DNA of 5,259 nt from an uncultured Pseudanabaenaceae cyanobacterium (lineage in GTDB: Bacteria > Cyanobacteriota > Cyanobacteriia > PCC-9006 > JAAUQQ01). The position numbers were made by a program, and so were the translations under genes. The stretch lies in contig CALLPZ010000133.1 of assembly GCA_938015405.1 (NCBI GenBank), positions 1-5,259 on the forward strand, read 5' to 3'. Below the pieces are notes generated by a model, which made no database searches, had not been told where the DNA came from, and saw only the letters and a list, made by a program, of their open reading frames with translations. Positions 1-5,259 of the stretch are shown piece by piece (position 1 is the stretch's first letter; each line of letters begins with the position of its first letter).

Positions 1-971
1 ACTGCGAGGGTGCCGTCGATGAGAATGAGATTGGGTCGTTCTTTGACGAGGATAGAGAGAGCTTGTTGGGGATGGGTAATCCCAATAACGCGATAGCCGA
101 GAGGCTCTAGGGTGTGACGCACTTGCCGCTGGACAGCTTGGCTTGGATCCAGGCAGGCGATAGTGGCTCGGTTCCGTTTCTTGGTTGGCATGGGGCTCGC
201 TTGCCAGCGTAGATAGCCGAGGTTCACGGCTTGGTCCATGAGCTGGGCAATGGGAAGGAGATCGCTGTTGAGCTGAGCTGCAATGCCGTATAGGGAAGGT
301 TGTCCGGCTAATAAGGATTGGGGCTCTATGGGATTGGGGCTGCGGCTGATGGCCTGGAGAGGGGCACGAAACTGCTCATTGAAGTTGCTGCTGCGCAGGA
401 GGCTGAGGCGTCCATGGGGGAAAATGCCCCGTTCATTGAGCACCTGCCATTGGCCAATTTGCTGTTCTAAAGGCTCGACGAGTTCTGCGAGATCCAATGA
501 GATGAGAAGGGGATCAGGCGTTGCCCCCCGCTCAAATAGGACTCGTCCTTGGGTCATGGACAGTAGATGGACGAGGGCCTCCTGGGTGAAGAGGCGCAGT
601 AGGCTACGGAGTTCCTTGAGGGAGAGCTGTTGAGCTTGCCAGCATTGGTGCAGGTAGTGGTAGGGCGATTTGGTGACTTGCTGCTGTCGCATCTTGGGAG
701 GCAAGATTTGGCGATGGCTGCGTTGGAGAAGATAGGCGAGGCGATCGCCCCTGGGATCTGCTCCCGTGGCAAATTGCACTTGTCCTTGGGCAATGTAAGC
801 CGACCAGCTAGGCAAGGCTTGATTGAGGCGGCTGATTCTCAAACAGCCTGTGAGTTCTTGGTTGAGCAGCGTATGAAGCACTCTGGCAGGTGCAGCAACA
901 CGCCCCAATCCTGGATTGGAGGAGGCTTGTGGTTGGGGCGTTAGCTCGAAGGGACTGGATGAATTCTGCAT
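1..971 (-). CDS. PatA/PixG-like response regulator (PATAN + receiver), C-terminus outside window
   Basis: This gene runs off the left edge, and 323 codons are visible. The N-terminal part matches the PATAN (DUF4388) domain found in cyanobacterial PatA, PixG and related regulators: TGCLRI at residues 41-46, then WSAYIAQGQVQFATG at 56-70. A leucine/glutamine-rich helical stretch follows to about 260. A receiver domain begins near residue 270 (TIACLDPSQAV), and its likely phospho-acceptor is Asp319 in LILIDGTLA, just before the edge. Such proteins act in the cytoplasm as outputs of phototaxis, pilus or heterocyst-pattern phosphorelays; which pathway applies here cannot be told. The receiver's acidic pair is reduced: relatives usually read DD, whereas Asp275 here is followed by Pro. 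ATG at 971 is the only ordinary start, because an in-frame stop lies at 1037-1035 with no ATG, GTG or TTG between. No clear ribosome site is visible. Family assignment is firm, but no specific gene name is justified. Confidence 0.85.
   Translation of the reverse strand, partial: MQNSSSPFELTPQPQASSNPGLGRVAAPARVLHTLLNQELTGCLRISRLNQALPSWSAYIAQGQVQFATGADPRGDRLAYLLQRSHRQILPPKMRQQQVTKSPYHYLHQCWQAQQLSLKELRSLLRLFTQEALVHLLSMTQGRVLFERGATPDPLLISLDLAELVEPLEQQIGQWQVLNERGIFPHGRLSLLRSSNFNEQFRAPLQAISRSPNPIEPQSLLAGQPSLYGIAAQLNSDLLPIAQLMDQAVNLGYLRWQASPMPTKKRNRATIACLDPSQAVQRQVRHTLEPLGYRVIGITHPQQALSILVKERPNLILIDGTLA
741..748. repeat. HIP1 octamer
   Basis: GCGATCGC lies inside the PATAN region of the response regulator. 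It is one of five copies and supports cyanobacterial origin. Confidence 0.9.
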
Positions 972-1378
972 GGCAAAAAGACTTGGGCAGCTTGAGGGAT
1001 GGCGGTGAAGAAAGCTGTCCGAGATGATGGGGTTTTAGGGCAAAGTCGTTTCAGGGCAGTGCCATTTGTCCCTAGTTTTTAGAACGCTGTCATCTGCAAG
1101 GACCGGTGGCAGGGGCAACAGCACCTGTCAGCGACTGGCTGACTAAATGGCAAAACGAGAGGGGGTCCTTGGTTATGCGTTACTTCTTGAGGAGTTGCGA
1201 AGGAGCTTGGCCCCTCTGGGGTGTGGCCATTCAGACAAAAGTCAATCTAGAGGCTGTTTGGAGTAGTTTCAACGCCTGTTCTTTCTGGGCCAACGTTCTA
1301 TGATTAAAACCAATACTCAGTGTTATGCGTAACGCTGACCCAATTGCGCTGATCGCCCTTCACCTACTCCGTTTCCCC
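972..1378. other. Divergent intergenic region
   Basis: This stretch separates the minus-strand regulator from the plus-strand ferredoxin gene and should carry promoters for both. I see no convincing gene in it. A 6-bp hairpin, GTCAGC/GCTGAC with a 5-nt loop, lies at 1127-1143. TATGAT at 1299-1304 is one base from the consensus -10 hexamer, but no good -35 sits at the right distance, so it is only a weak promoter candidate for the ferredoxin gene; it would give a leader of roughly 70 nt. Confidence 0.5.
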
Positions 1379-1615
1379 ATGACCGTTACCCTTCGCTTTT
1401 TGCCGGATGACAAGACTGTTCAAGCTGAGGTCGGGGAGCCTTTATTGGAGGCTGCAAAGCGGGCTGGTGTCTCAATTCCCACGGGCTGTATGCAAGGCTC
1501 CTGTCATGCCTGTGAGGTTGAGCTGGATGGAGAAGAGGTTTGTAGTTGTATTACTGGCGTTCCGCCGAGCGATACGGAGATTAAGGTTGAGTTGTATAGT
1601 GACCCGACTTGGTAG
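1379..1615 (+). CDS. Compact [2Fe-2S] ferredoxin-like protein
   Basis: A 78-residue soluble protein of the plant-type ferredoxin (Fer2) fold that probably carries a single [2Fe-2S] cluster and moves electrons in the cytoplasm; its partner is unknown. The cluster-binding block is GCMQGSCHAC (Cys37, Cys42, Cys45). The fourth ligand is probably Cys57 in VCSCITGVP, with Cys55 the alternative. The C-terminal PPSDTEIKVEL matches the last strand of the fold. Photosynthetic ferredoxins have about 29 residues between the third and fourth ligands and total about 97 residues; here there are only 11, so a loop is missing. ATG at 1379 is preferred because MTVTLRFLPDD begins the first beta strand directly. 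An in-frame ATG at 1325 would add 18 residues unlike the family. Neither start has a Shine-Dalgarno site. The stop codon shares its last base with a HIP1 octamer. avtA follows 70 nt downstream, so cotranscription is possible. Confidence 0.88.
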   Translation: MTVTLRFLPDDKTVQAEVGEPLLEAAKRAGVSIPTGCMQGSCHACEVELDGEEVCSCITGVPPSDTEIKVELYSDPTW

Positions 1616-1622
1616 CGATCGC
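1615..1622. repeat. HIP1 octamer
   Basis: GCGATCGC starts on the last base of the ferredoxin stop codon. Confidence 0.9.
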
Positions 1623-1632
1623 TTTTGTCGTC

Positions 1633-1652
1633 ACAATCGCTAGCTAGATTGT
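1633..1652 (+). other. Small hairpin between ferredoxin and avtA
   Basis: ACAATC (1633-1638) pairs with GATTGT (1647-1652) around an 8-nt loop, GCTAGCTA. No U-run follows, so it is not a canonical terminator. It could be an RNA-processing or attenuation structure in a shared transcript, or chance. Confidence 0.3.
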
Positions 1653-1685
1653 CCAGCTCTGTCCTCTCATTCTCTTGCTTTAGCT

Positions 1686-2954
1686 ATGCAGCTCAGCCTC
1701 ACTCAGACCGGCGAACAGATGTCAGCCTTGACTGGTGTTCGCGCCATTATGAAGGACATCATCGAGACCCTGCGGAGTGGTGAGGGGAAGACATTCATTA
1801 ACTTGAGTGCCGGCAATCCGCTGATCTTGCCGGAGATTGAACAGCTGTGGCGAGATTGTACTCAGGAGCTGTTGGATAGTTCGGAGTATGGCGAGGTAGT
1901 TTGTCGTTATGGGTCGAGTCAGGGGTATCAGCCCTTAGTGGAAGCGATCGCCAGTGACTTCAATCAGCGCTACGGTCTTGAACTAACGGATCGCAACATC
2001 CTCATCACTCCAGGGAGTCAAGCACTCTACTTTTTAGCCGCGAACGCATTTGGTGGTCGTACGGCGGGTGGCCAACTGAAGAATATTGTGTTGCCTCTAA
2101 GCCCTGACTATACGGGCTATGGCGGGATTAGCCTGGTGCCAGAGGCGCTGGTCGCCTATCGTCCACAGATTGATATCGTCGGCCCTCACCGCTTTAAGTA
2201 CCGGCCTGACTTTAGCCAGCTAGAGATTAATGAAAACACCGGCATGGTGCTGTTCTCTCGTCCCTGCAACCCCACAGGAAATGTGGTGAGTCGTGAGGAT
2301 GTGCAGAAGCTGGCGGATTTAGCTGCGCCGTTTGATTGTCCGGTGTTTGTGGATTCAGCCTATGCACCGCCGTTCCCGGCTTTGAACTTCACTGAAATGG
2401 AGCCGCTGTTTGGTGACAATTTGGTCCATTGCATTAGTTTGTCCAAGGCGGGGTTGCCGGGAGAGCGATTGGGAGTCGTGATTGGTTCGCCCCAGGTGAT
2501 TCAGACGTTGGAGGCGTTTCAGACGAATTTCTGTATTCATTCGTCGCGGTATGGGCAGGCGATCGCGGCGCGGGCGATTCAGTCAGGTCAGTTGGCGGCG
2601 CTGTCGGAGAGTGTGATTCGGCCCCATTACCGCGAAAGGTTTGATGTGGTCGAGGCAAGTTTGGATGCTGCGATGCCGGATGATCGCCCTTGGTACCTAC
2701 ATAAGGGTGAGGGAGCGATTTTCGCTTGGTTGTGGCTGGATGAGTTGCCGATGTCGGATTGGGAGTTTTATCAGGAGTTGAAGAAGGTGGGGGTGATTGT
2801 GGTGCCGGGGAGTTCGTTCTTCCCTGGTTTGAAGGGAGATTGGGAGCATACGAAGCGTTGTGTGCGGATTAGTTTGACGGCGACGAAGGCTGAGTTGGAG
2901 GATGCGATGGGGAAAATTGGGGAAGTGGTTCAGGAAATTTATGCTGGGGCTTAG
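1686..2954 (+). CDS. avtA: Valine--pyruvate aminotransferase (AvtA)
   Basis: A 422-residue cytoplasmic, PLP-dependent fold-type I aminotransferase. AvtA (EC 2.6.1.66) exchanges amino groups between valine and pyruvate, giving 2-oxoisovalerate and alanine, and so links branched-chain and alanine metabolism. Length and sequence agree with the E. coli enzyme (about 417 residues) throughout, including LSAGNP near residue 40, ITPGSQ at 108-112, SRPCNPTGN near 195, EGAIFAWLW, and the C-terminal SSFFPGL. Catalytic features are present: Lys254 in SLSKAGLPGERLG forms the Schiff base, Asp223 in VDSAY contacts the PLP pyridine nitrogen, Tyr226 and Asn195 lie in the cofactor site, and Arg394 in CVRISL should bind the substrate carboxylate. 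The start at 1686 has no Shine-Dalgarno site; Met12 (codon at 1719) is an alternative that would lose little. It lies 70 nt after the ferredoxin gene and converges with mtnP. A 79-nt structured repeat begins 45 nt after its stop. Related transaminases can have different substrates, so specificity is inferred. Confidence 0.92.
   Translation: MQLSLTQTGEQMSALTGVRAIMKDIIETLRSGEGKTFINLSAGNPLILPEIEQLWRDCTQELLDSSEYGEVVCRYGSSQGYQPLVEAIASDFNQRYGLELTDRNILITPGSQALYFLAANAFGGRTAGGQLKNIVLPLSPDYTGYGGISLVPEALVAYRPQIDIVGPHRFKYRPDFSQLEINENTGMVLFSRPCNPTGNVVSREDVQKLADLAAPFDCPVFVDSAYAPPFPALNFTEMEPLFGDNLVHCISLSKAGLPGERLGVVIGSPQVIQTLEAFQTNFCIHSSRYGQAIAARAIQSGQLAALSESVIRPHYRERFDVVEASLDAAMPDDRPWYLHKGEGAIFAWLWLDELPMSDWEFYQELKKVGVIVVPGSSFFPGLKGDWEHTKRCVRISLTATKAELEDAMGKIGEVVQEIYAGA
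1944..1951. repeat. HIP1 octamer
   Basis: GCGATCGC within avtA, around codons 87-89 (EAIAS). Confidence 0.9.
2559..2566. repeat. HIP1 octamer
   Basis: GCGATCGC within avtA, in the codons for QAIAAR. Confidence 0.9.
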
Positions 2955-2999
2955 TTGTGGGGATTGGTGCTTGGTGGGTTGCTGAGGCTGGGCTTTTAA

Positions 3000-3078
3000 G
3001 AGGCAAATCGAAATCCATGAGGGCCAGCCCTCAAACTCCCGCTCAGGGGCGCTTGCGCTCGCCCCTAGAGGTTACCCC
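3000..3078 (+). repeat. 79-nt two-hairpin element, copy 1 (downstream of avtA)
   Basis: It begins 45 nt after the avtA stop. The first 43 nt (3000-3042) match the reverse complement of 3468-3510 at 41 of 43 positions. This part contains a small hairpin, TGAGGG-CCAG-CCCTCA (3018-3033). A 29-nt segment (3042-3070) folds as CTC/GAG plus AGGGGCG/CGCCCCT with one bulged A (3067) and loop CTTGCGCT. TTACCCC (3072-3078) closes the unit and is also shared with copy 2. No U-tract follows, so it is not a standard intrinsic terminator, though a U-less terminator or 3'-end stabiliser is possible. The family is not one I recognise. Confidence 0.85.
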
Positions 3079-3176
3079 GCGCAACCTTCGGCTCATTGAT
3101 TTCAGAGTGATGCAGCGTTAGATTGATTAGCGCTTTTCTGGGCTGGGATGGTCTATGGGGCTACCGCTGCGCGGAT

Positions 3177-3396
3177 CGAAGTGCTGGAGCTTACGAGATG
3201 CCTCTCATATAGCCTGGCCCCCCAAAATCCCAACGCTCCACCCCACAACAATGCCCAGCATTCTGCATCGCCTACAAAGTACTCATGCTCAAAGTACCGG
3301 AGCTCACGGGAGATTTCTCATACAGCCTGGCCAATGAAAATCCAAACACTCCACCCCACAAAAATGCCCGGCATTCTGAACCGCCCAAAGTACTCA
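3177..3396. repeat. Degenerate direct repeat, two copies with ~113-nt period
   Basis: Copy A (about 3177-3285) and copy B (about 3290-3396) align at an offset of 113 nt, falling to 111 after a 2-nt gap. By hand count of 3186-3285 against 3299-3396, about 81 of 98 aligned positions are identical. Shared blocks include CTCCACCCCACA, GCATTCTG and CAAAGTACTCA. The pair lies between the two inverted 79-nt elements. Third-position bias is absent, so I read it as non-coding duplicated sequence. Its function and origin are unknown. Confidence 0.8.
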
Positions 3397-3431
3397 CATC
3401 CAACAGTGAAGCAACCCAGCTCCCTTAGCAG

Positions 3432-3510
3432 GGGGTAATCCAATGGGGGACGAAGCCTCCCCCATTGGCGGGAGTTTGAGGGCTGACCCTCATGAATTTC
3501 GATTTGCCTC
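3432..3510 (-). repeat. 79-nt two-hairpin element, copy 2 (downstream of mtnP)
   Basis: This is the inverted counterpart of the unit at 3000-3078 and has the same length, with no indels. Read on the minus strand it begins 52 nt after the mtnP stop. The conserved block is 3468-3510, with the small hairpin TGAGGG-TCAG-CCCTCA at 3492-3477. The large hairpin is CCAATGGGGGA (3440-3450) paired with TCCCCCATTGG (3458-3468), an uninterrupted 11-bp stem with a 7-nt loop. Its arms differ in sequence from copy 1 yet still pair. GGGGTAA (3432-3438) is the reverse complement of TTACCCC in copy 1. Confidence 0.85.
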
Positions 3511-3562
3511 ATAAGACTTGCGCCCTTCCTCACCAAAACCATCGCCAAAGCCAAAAGCTCCC

Positions 3563-4447
3563 CTACTTCATATACTTCGCCAAAATCACCGCCAACTTCT
3601 CCCTAGTCGCCACTGGCGCAACCTCCAACGGCGTCATCAACCCCGCCGCCAACGCCGAATGCGCCACCGAAACCGGCATCTCAGCACCTAACCGCTTCAC
3701 CGTCTCCCGAATCACCTTCTGGGCATTCACAGCATTTTTCTGCAAATTGCCAATCACCATCTCAACCGTCACATTGTCATGGTCCGGATGCCAGCAATCA
3801 TAATCCGTCACCATCGCCAACGTTGCGTAGGCAATTTCCGCCTCCCGCGCCAACTTCGCCTCCTGCAAATTCGTCATCCCAATAATGCTTGCCCCCCAAC
3901 TGCGATACAGATTGGACTCCGCCTTCGTCGAAAAAGCAGGCCCCTCCATGCAAACGTAAGTCCCCCCACGATGCAGATCCGAGCCCTCCAGCTCCAAACT
4001 CTCCACCGCATCTCCTAGAATCTGGCTCACCTTCGGACAAACCGGATCCCCAAAGCCAATATGGGCAATAATCCCCTCACCAAAAAACGTTGAAATTCGG
4101 TGCTTCGTTCGATCAATAAACTGATCTGGAATCACCATATCCACCGGCTTCATCTCAGCCTTGAGCGACCCCACAGCCGAAGCCGAAAGAATATAATCCA
4201 CACCTAAGGACTTCATCGCATAGATATTGGCGCGATAGGGCAATTCCGTGGGTAGCAGATGGTGACCGCGACCATGGCGAGGCAAGAAGGCAACACGGGT
4301 GCCATCAAGGGTGCCAATGATGAAGGCATCGGAGGGCTCACCAAAAGGCGTGTCGATGCGGCGCTCTTCCACGTCTTGTAAGGCTTCCATCTTGTAGAGG
4401 CCACTGCCGCCGATGATGCCGATCTTAATGCTGTCGCTACTGCCCAT
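3563..4447 (-). CDS. mtnP: S-methyl-5'-thioadenosine phosphorylase
   Basis: A 294-residue cytoplasmic enzyme of the MTAP branch of the purine nucleoside phosphorylase family. It cleaves 5'-methylthioadenosine with phosphate to adenine and 5-methylthioribose-1-phosphate, the entry step of methionine salvage, which also clears a by-product of polyamine synthesis. Visible motifs: IIGGSGLY (residues 11-18, phosphate site, Ser15), DTPFG at 32-36, PRHGRGH at 56-62 (Arg57 and His58 for phosphate), ASAVGSL at 89-95, DQFIDRT at 108-114, [12 protein letters not shown] at 167-178, [14 protein letters not shown] (Met191 near the ribose) and TDYDCW at 214-219. Asp215 and Asp217 are the adenine-contacting residues typical of MTAP. 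The length is close to the family's usual 280-300. ATG at 4447 is the only sensible start and has no evident Shine-Dalgarno site. It is transcribed towards avtA and divergently from creD, so it appears monocistronic here. A pure PNP role is less likely given the two aspartates. Confidence 0.94.
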   Translation of the reverse strand: MGSSDSIKIGIIGGSGLYKMEALQDVEERRIDTPFGEPSDAFIIGTLDGTRVAFLPRHGRGHHLLPTELPYRANIYAMKSLGVDYILSASAVGSLKAEMKPVDMVIPDQFIDRTKHRISTFFGEGIIAHIGFGDPVCPKVSQILGDAVESLELEGSDLHRGGTYVCMEGPAFSTKAESNLYRSWGASIIGMTNLQEAKLAREAEIAYATLAMVTDYDCWHPDHDNVTVEMVIGNLQKNAVNAQKVIRETVKRLGAEMPVSVAHSALAAGLMTPLEVAPVATREKLAVILAKYMK

Positions 4448-4579
4448 GAGCCCGAGAGTCTAGTTTTTGAAGTCCTCGGCTAGTTTGCCATGGATGGAAT
4501 GCACGGGCTTGCTCTTCAGGATTTTCTTATCTGTAGGAGTTTGTGATGGGTTTGTTGAGTGGAGGCAAGGCGAAGGCAG

Positions 4580-4664
4580 GGGCGGGTTTGGGTTGGGGGA
4601 TTATTTGGGGAGGTGCTTTATGAGCTGGGGCTAAACCCGCCCGTACGAGCGATCGCCCGCTCGT
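4580..4664. repeat. Palindromic intergenic repeat (GGGCGGGTTT arms plus HIP1 hairpin)
   Basis: GGGCGGGTTT (4580-4589) is the exact reverse complement of AAACCCGCCC (4633-4642), with 43 nt between. Immediately after, ACGAGCG (4645-4651) pairs with CGCTCGT (4658-4664) around a 6-nt loop, and a HIP1 octamer overlaps the 5' stem arm and loop. From memory, short repeats ending in GGGCGGGTTT/AAACCCGCCC are common between genes in filamentous cyanobacteria, so I infer a dispersed MITE-like repeat. No transposase is present. It is not a clear terminator because only three T residues follow the stem. Confidence 0.55.
4649..4656. repeat. HIP1 octamer
   Basis: GCGATCGC overlaps the 5' stem arm and loop of the intergenic hairpin at 4645-4664. 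Confidence 0.9.
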
Positions 4665-4824
4665 TTCGTTGTCTAAAGTCGGAAAAAGTCTGCTTCTGTC
4701 CATGGCAAAGTCGGTTATCTCGCAAAGCCCTACGGTTTTCCCGAAATGGTCCGTACATTCACTGTGTTCTTGAACATAACCATCATTCCGCGACCTAACC
4801 CAGATCTGTCGCCCAATCGCAGTT

Positions 4825-4838
4825 GTAATACTGCTTAC
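4825..4838. promoter_or_regulatory. Possible NtcA binding site upstream of creD
   Basis: GTA-ATACTGCT-TAC fits the NtcA (nitrogen-control CRP-family regulator) consensus GTAN8TAC exactly and lies 53 nt before the creD start. About one such match is expected by chance in a window this size. No TAN3T -10 box stands at the usual 22-23 nt distance downstream, so support is weak. Confidence 0.25.
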
Positions 4839-4891
4839 CAAAGGGTCTGGACATGCCGCTGCTTGAGTTCGATTACAACGGTTGAGGTTTC

Positions 4892-5259
4892 ATGTTCTCG
4901 AAACAATCCCAATTTTTACGGGCATTACTAATCGTCTTCTTAGTGCTGCTCCTGCAAATCCCCACCGCCATGCTCAGCGACGTGGCCAACGACCGCCAAA
5001 AGCTCCGCGCTGAGGCCGTTAGCGAAATCACAACTAAGTGGGGGGCCTCCCAAAATATCGTTGGCCCCAAGCTCTATGTTCCTTACAGCAAGCGGATCAC
5101 CACAGGCGAAGGCGACAAACAAGTCACGAAGACGGAAAACAAATACGCAGTCTTTTTGCCAGAACAGCTCGATATTACGGGCGACCTGAAAACGGAAATT
5201 CGCAAGCGCAGCATTTTTGAAGTCCCGGTCTATACCAGCGACCTCAATCTCCAGGGCAG
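4892..5259 (+). CDS. creD: CreD-like inner-membrane protein, N-terminal part
   Basis: The reading frame stays open to the right edge, giving 122 complete codons of what should be a protein of roughly 450 residues. A hydrophobic segment at about residues 9-25 (RALLIVFLVLLLQIPTA) is an uncleaved signal anchor. It is followed by a soluble, presumably periplasmic, region containing NIVGPKLYVPY, AVFLPEQLDITGDL and RSIFEVPVYTSDLNLQG. These align with E. coli CreD blocks (KLVGPLIAIPV, the LPESL segment, and IYTGQVWHSDLTLKA). CreD is an envelope protein; in enterobacteria it is induced by the CreBC two-component system and affects envelope integrity and beta-lactam response, but its biochemical role is unresolved. 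No creB or creC is seen here. ATG at 4892 has GAGG at 4884-4887, a rather short 4-nt spacing. The name rests on partial sequence. Confidence 0.82.
   Translation, partial: MFSKQSQFLRALLIVFLVLLLQIPTAMLSDVANDRQKLRAEAVSEITTKWGASQNIVGPKLYVPYSKRITTGEGDKQVTKTENKYAVFLPEQLDITGDLKTEIRKRSIFEVPVYTSDLNLQG

Larger units (their letters stand above)
4448..4891. other. Divergent mtnP-creD intergenic region
   Basis: This gap of 444 nt should hold the promoters of both flanking genes. I see no credible gene. It carries a G/C-rich inverted repeat with a HIP1-containing hairpin in its middle part and an NtcA-type palindrome nearer to creD, both listed separately. No convincing -35/-10 pair could be assigned by eye. 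Confidence 0.5.

Noticed and set aside
283..944. Open frames on the plus strand and a minus frame at 554-793
   Set aside because: They overlap the response regulator reading frame, whose PATAN and receiver motifs are clear; their translations are arginine- and serine-rich with no recognisable domain.
1106..1303. 65-codon plus-strand frame in the divergent intergenic region
   Set aside because: No ribosome site, no domain I recognise, and it lies where promoters for both flanking genes are expected. Not excluded outright, but unsupported.
3045..3066. Canonical rho-independent terminator for avtA
   Set aside because: The stem is strong but is followed by AGAGGTTACCCC, with no U-tract.
3207..3375. 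Twin 18-residue minus-strand peptides, MPGIFVGWSVWIFIGQAV and MLGIVVGWSVGILGGQAI, each ending in TGA
   Set aside because: They look like paired hydrophobic micropeptides, but the nucleotide differences fall about equally on codon positions 1, 2 and 3, so there is no sign of protein-level selection.
3148..3438. 96-codon plus-strand frame through the direct repeats
   Set aside because: The translation is low-complexity, rich in Ser, Pro, His and Asn, and explained by the duplicated non-coding sequence.
3000..3510. CRISPR array or retron-like RNA
   Set aside because: The repeats are two inverted copies plus two degenerate direct copies, not regularly spaced short repeats, and no Cas, reverse transcriptase or transposase gene is present.
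3318..3554. 78-codon minus-strand frame crossing the right 79-nt element
   Set aside because: It runs through the hairpin repeat and into the direct repeat; the reading is a by-product of repeat sequence.
4527..4841. 104-codon minus-strand frame between mtnP and creD
   Set aside because: It spans the palindromic repeat, has a proline-rich low-complexity end and no recognisable domain.

Overview
The window looks like chromosomal DNA of a cyanobacterium. The octamer GCGATCGC (HIP1, a hallmark of many cyanobacterial genomes) occurs five times in 5.26 kb, where chance predicts about 0.1. The first gene encodes a PATAN-plus-receiver response regulator of the PatA/PixG kind, a typically cyanobacterial architecture. 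Most starts lack a clear Shine-Dalgarno sequence, which is also common in this phylum. The genus cannot be named from the sequence.

Layout: (1) 1-971, minus strand: a response regulator whose C-terminus lies beyond the left edge. (2) 972-1378: a divergent intergenic region. (3) 1379-1615, plus: a compact 78-residue [2Fe-2S] ferredoxin-like protein, followed after 70 nt by (4) 1686-2954, plus: valine-pyruvate aminotransferase AvtA. (5) 2955-3562: a 608-nt gap between convergent genes that is full of repeats. Two 79-nt structured elements lie in inverted orientation, one about 50 nt beyond the stop of each flanking gene, with a degenerate 113-nt-period direct repeat between them. (6) 3563-4447, minus: S-methyl-5'-thioadenosine phosphorylase MtnP. 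(7) 4448-4891: a divergent intergenic region with a GGGCGGGTTT inverted repeat, a HIP1-containing hairpin and a perfect GTAN8TAC (NtcA-type) match. (8) 4892-5259, plus: the N-terminal third or so of an inner-membrane CreD homologue, cut by the right edge.

The genes are mostly unrelated housekeeping or accessory functions: signalling, electron transfer, branched-chain amino acid/alanine metabolism, methionine salvage and envelope. Only the ferredoxin and avtA could plausibly share a transcript. The most unusual material is non-coding. The two 79-nt copies have nearly identical flanks but different hairpin arms that still pair, and each is read in the same sense relative to the gene it follows. 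That suggests a dispersed element selected for RNA structure at gene 3' ends, or the ends of a small non-autonomous element. I see no evidence of a defence system, CRISPR array, transposase, tRNA or rRNA.
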